A stretch of 16,631 bases of DNA from Microcystis aeruginosa W13-11 (lineage in GTDB: Bacteria > Cyanobacteriota > Cyanobacteriia > Cyanobacteriales > Microcystaceae): positions 1-16,631 of the forward strand of contig JAADBR010000117.1 of the NCBI GenBank assembly GCA_009995705.1, in the 5' to 3' direction. The stretch's first letter is position 1, and each line of letters opens with the position of its first letter. The position numbers were made by a program, and so were the translations under genes. Shown one piece after another: positions 14,575 to 16,631 of the stretch. The notes beneath the pieces are model-generated. The model had not been told where the DNA came from. It did no database searches and saw nothing but the letters and a program-made list of their open reading frames with translations.

Positions 14575-14715
14575 ATGAGAAACCTTCTCTTGCCCATGGA
14601 TGAGGCACAAACACCGATTATTGCCGTGGTCGGTTGATTAATTAAAGCGAACCCGGGTACTATTTCTCTAGGTCAAGGGGTTGTTTCCTAATTATCCACC
14701 CCGGGAGGCGATCGA
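14575..14715 (+). pseudogene. Decayed duplicate of the aminotransferase 5' end
   Basis: Translated from ATG 14575 this reads M-R-N-L-L-L-P-M-D-E-A-Q-T-P-I-I-A-V-V-G-stop-L-I-K-A-N-P-G-T-I-S-L-G-Q-G-V-V-S-stop, matching the first 38 or so residues of the intact gene at 13355. A Gln codon has become TGA, and one inserted A after 'TTTCCT' shifts the frame before P-P-R-E-A-I. Nucleotide similarity stops at about 14715, and also just upstream of the ATG. It is a relic of a second gene copy; the remainder has been lost. Confidence 0.88.
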
Positions 14716-14784
14716 GTATATTTCTTTAGACTAGGGGGTTGGCTGGCTGATTTTCATAATCAGAATTGCTGAACTCTTGGACAA

Positions 14785-14813
14785 TTGACGGCAAAACGCT
14801 TTTGATCTATGAT
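14785..14813 (+). promoter_or_regulatory. Near-consensus sigma-70 promoter
   Basis: TTGACG (14785-14790) and TATGAT (14808-14813) are separated by exactly 17 bp. Transcription would start near 14820 and leave a leader of about 22 nt before the ATG at 14843. Confidence 0.72.
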
Positions 14814-14842
14814 GGGCGCTACGGAATGCCCTGTCCTGTAAG

Positions 14843-15835
14843 ATGCAAACAATCTATTTTTATGCTCCTGGCGAAATCAGACAAAAAAACATCAAGGAAG
14901 ACCAGACTCTATGGACAGGCGACCATAGCAATTTCACGGCCTGGATAGCCCAAACCTACTTTCATCTCAGACAAGCTGGCTTTCCTTGTGAAATAGCCAG
15001 AGAAATCCCAGAGCAAGGAATTTTAATTGCCGACCGAGATACCCTAGATAATGACTATCCCTTCTTGGATAAGGTCATGTTAGTTTGTGTCAAAAGCGAC
15101 AAAGAATATCACCCTTCGGCTCACCTACACATTGTTTATAATCCGTCCAGTTGGGAGAAGACCAAAGACTCTATTTGGAACCCCTATCTAATTAGTCATT
15201 GGCCGATGCCCGGGTTAATTCCCAGAGATAGGGAACGGAACACCCTAGTGGAGAATATTTCTTACATTGGCACCAGGGGTCAGTTGGCACCGGAATTAAG
15301 GTCGGAAACATGGCCAGAGTCTTTGGCTACTCTCAATTGCCATTGGATGCCGATTTGGGATAGATTTCAATGGAACAATTATACTAATCTAGATGTGATT
15401 GTAGCCGCCCGTAGTTTTGATTCTCGAAATTATCCTAATAAAGGTTCTATTAAGCTAATTAATGCTTGGCACGCGGGTGTCCCCGCTCTTTTGACTCCAG
15501 AGTTAGGTTTTTTAGCAGAAAGAAAGACGAAGTTAGATTTTATTATTATTCACTCTCTAGAGGAGGCAATTGAAGCAGTTCGTCGTCTGAAAAGTTCTCC
15601 AGAACTTTATCAAAAAATGGTTGAAAACGGTTATGAGAGGGCGAAAGAACACACAATTGAAACCACTTTAAATCAATGGATGTCTTTTTTCAAAGATGTG
15701 GCTTTTCCCACCTACGACCAATGGTCTGCTTTAAGTCAACTTGAAAAAAGATGGTTGTTCAGTCAGCGATATTTAGCTTTCAAATACGACAGATTTAAAC
15801 ACAAAATAAACAACCTTGGCAAGTCAAAAGCATAA
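14843..15835 (+). CDS. Glycosyltransferase-like protein (GT-B fold)
   Basis: Probable glycosyltransferase of 330 aa, cytoplasmic or peripheral at the membrane, with no signal peptide or membrane segment. Seen: an N-terminal half with M-Q-T-I-Y-F-Y-A-P-G and F-T-A-W-I-A-Q-T-Y-F-H-L-R-Q-A-G-F-P, the usual start of GT4-like chains. The C-terminal half has Y-P-N-K-G-S-I-K-L-I-N-A-W-H-A-G-V-P-A-L-L (197-217), the nucleotide-sugar-binding pattern of GT-B enzymes, and a helix-rich end after V-R-R-L-K...Y-E-R-A. The donor and acceptor sugars cannot be told. It stands alone behind a good promoter and a gene relic, with a decayed IS immediately downstream, so it may be an accessory gene; that is inference. 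The ATG at 14843 has no strong ribosome-binding site. Confidence 0.72.
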   Translation: MQTIYFYAPGEIRQKNIKEDQTLWTGDHSNFTAWIAQTYFHLRQAGFPCEIAREIPEQGILIADRDTLDNDYPFLDKVMLVCVKSDKEYHPSAHLHIVYNPSSWEKTKDSIWNPYLISHWPMPGLIPRDRERNTLVENISYIGTRGQLAPELRSETWPESLATLNCHWMPIWDRFQWNNYTNLDVIVAARSFDSRNYPNKGSIKLINAWHAGVPALLTPELGFLAERKTKLDFIIIHSLEEAIEAVRRLKSSPELYQKMVENGYERAKEHTIETTLNQWMSFFKDVAFPTYDQWSALSQLEKRWLFSQRYLAFKYDRFKHKINNLGKSKA

Positions 15836-15896
15836 TTCGATTCTCGATCAATTATTTCTCCTTCGTGTAAAAAATAGTTTATCATGACCAACTCTC

Positions 15897-16631
15897 GGTG
15901 GTGATTCGGTAGTAGTGATGGCGGCTTAATCCTTTGCTTTGCTGTGCATTGTAGTCATGGATAAAATACCAAAGGGTTCCCCAACGTGATTCTCCATTTT
16001 TTTAGAGAATTGTCGAAAGGTATTATTTAATCTTTCAATAGGATTAGTTTGATCAGTTTCTCTACCGACCGGTCGATGACGTTTACTGGGAATTACTGTC
16101 CTATAGGACTTCCAAAAGTCTGTGTAAGCAATAGCGCATTGTCGGTAAACGCCCGGTCGGCCTAGCCCAAAGTTTTTGGGCTGATTGACGACTCCTATCT
16201 CCTAAATAGGAGCCAATAATTTCTCTTGTCTTTCTATCAATTGCCAGCTAAATATAAACCTTTATCGTCTTAGAAAAAACAAAAGACCACATCTCATCAC
16301 ATTCTATAACCAATTTACCTTTTGGTTTGTCCAAAACCTTTATTTGACCGGGGACAGCCGCCAGTTTATTGTTGACATAATTTTGTAACTATGACCAACT
16401 TACTCCTGTTACTCTAGCAATTCCTCCTAAGGAAATTCGTTCGAGCAAGAGTTTATCAATTAATTGTTTGGTTTCGTCAGAGACGGTTTTATTAGTGGGA
16501 TTGATCACAAACTGACAACCACATTCTTTACATTGACGTTTGGGTTTTCCATTATGAATAGAACCATTCTTGATCCTATGGTGAGAACCACAATTAGGAC
16601 AGGGGAACGGAGGTGAACTAGGGGGGGTACT
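15897..16631 (-). pseudogene. Decayed IS1-family transposase/element, runs off the window
   Basis: Read on the minus strand from 16631: C-P-N-C-G-S...G-K-P-K-R-Q-C-K-E-C-G-C-Q-F-V (zinc-ribbon N-terminus), I-S-L-G-G-I-A-R-V-T-G-V-S-W-S, E-C-D-E-M-W-S-F, L-A-I-D-R-K-T-R-E-I-I-G, N-P-I-E-R-L-N-N-T-F-R-Q and F-S-K-K-M-E-N-H-V-G, as in IS1-type DDE transposases fused into one frame. Damage: TAG stops at 16391-16389 and 16250-16248, each where a Trp codon is expected; a frameshift near 16155; about 11-13 codons missing at 16009/16010; and a frameshift near 15979. The right end GGTGGTGATT at 15897 is the IS terminus; the left end lies beyond the window. Confidence 0.88.

Larger units (their letters stand above)
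14522..14842. other. Intergenic region with gene relic and promoter
   Basis: No intact gene in these 321 bp. They hold the decayed aminotransferase fragment (14575-14715) and a near-consensus promoter for the downstream gene (14785-14813). The A/T-rich stretch after the aminotransferase stop (14522-14570) shows no clear terminator. Confidence 0.5.

Noticed and set aside
14766..14948. 60-codon plus-strand frame upstream of the glycosyltransferase
   Set aside because: It runs through the promoter and into the glycosyltransferase gene in another frame, with no recognisable protein.

Overview
The window looks like a chromosomal segment of a cyanobacterium, and of a Microcystis-type genome in particular. 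The arguments are an AT-leaning composition, a one-piece tmRNA with the tag ANNIVPFARKAAPVAA, a lipoprotein of the cyanobacterial COP23 type, short interspersed palindromes and heptanucleotide tandem repeats, and a high load of small or decayed mobile elements. The genus is an inference; nothing here proves it.

Layout. Positions 120-1775 (minus) hold two peptidoglycan-active proteins with putative peptidoglycan-binding domains, an M15-type peptidase and a GH19 lysozyme/chitinase-like protein, separated by a long imperfect inverted repeat. Positions 2248-3042 (minus) encode a tandem universal stress protein, and 3369-4346 (plus) an alpha/beta hydrolase followed directly by a MITE-like inverted-repeat block. 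Positions 4739-5383 (minus) encode an exported protein with a SPOR-like C-terminus. Then, on the plus strand, come mnmA (5486-6562), a membrane-anchored Ser/Thr kinase (6594-7583) with its own extended -10 promoter across the mnmA stop, and a COP23-like lipoprotein (7630-).

The lipoprotein gene is the most informative locus. A 189-bp element (8032-8220) with terminal inverted repeats sits in it, flanked by perfect 8-bp direct repeats. Removing the element and one repeat restores a continuous frame whose C-terminus fits the COP23 family. The restored gene then runs into a 3' fragment of an IS1-type insertion sequence (about 8285-8430). A second, longer and decayed copy of the same IS lies at the right end of the window (15897-16631, opposite orientation).

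Positions 8502-12013 (minus) are a tldD - DUF456 membrane protein - pmbA/tldE cluster. TldD and TldE are partners in one metalloprotease, and the DUF456 gene lies between them. Positions 12198-12686 (plus) encode a conserved cyanobacterial protein of unknown function carrying an in-frame copy of an interspersed palindrome. The tmRNA gene ssrA (12955-13342) follows, then an aminotransferase 12 nt after the tmRNA 3' end, a decayed duplicate of the 5' end of that aminotransferase (14575-14715), and a glycosyltransferase-like gene (14843-15835) with a near-consensus promoter.

No classical new defence or biosynthetic system is visible. The notable biology is the layered insertion and remodelling of coding sequences by small mobile repeats.
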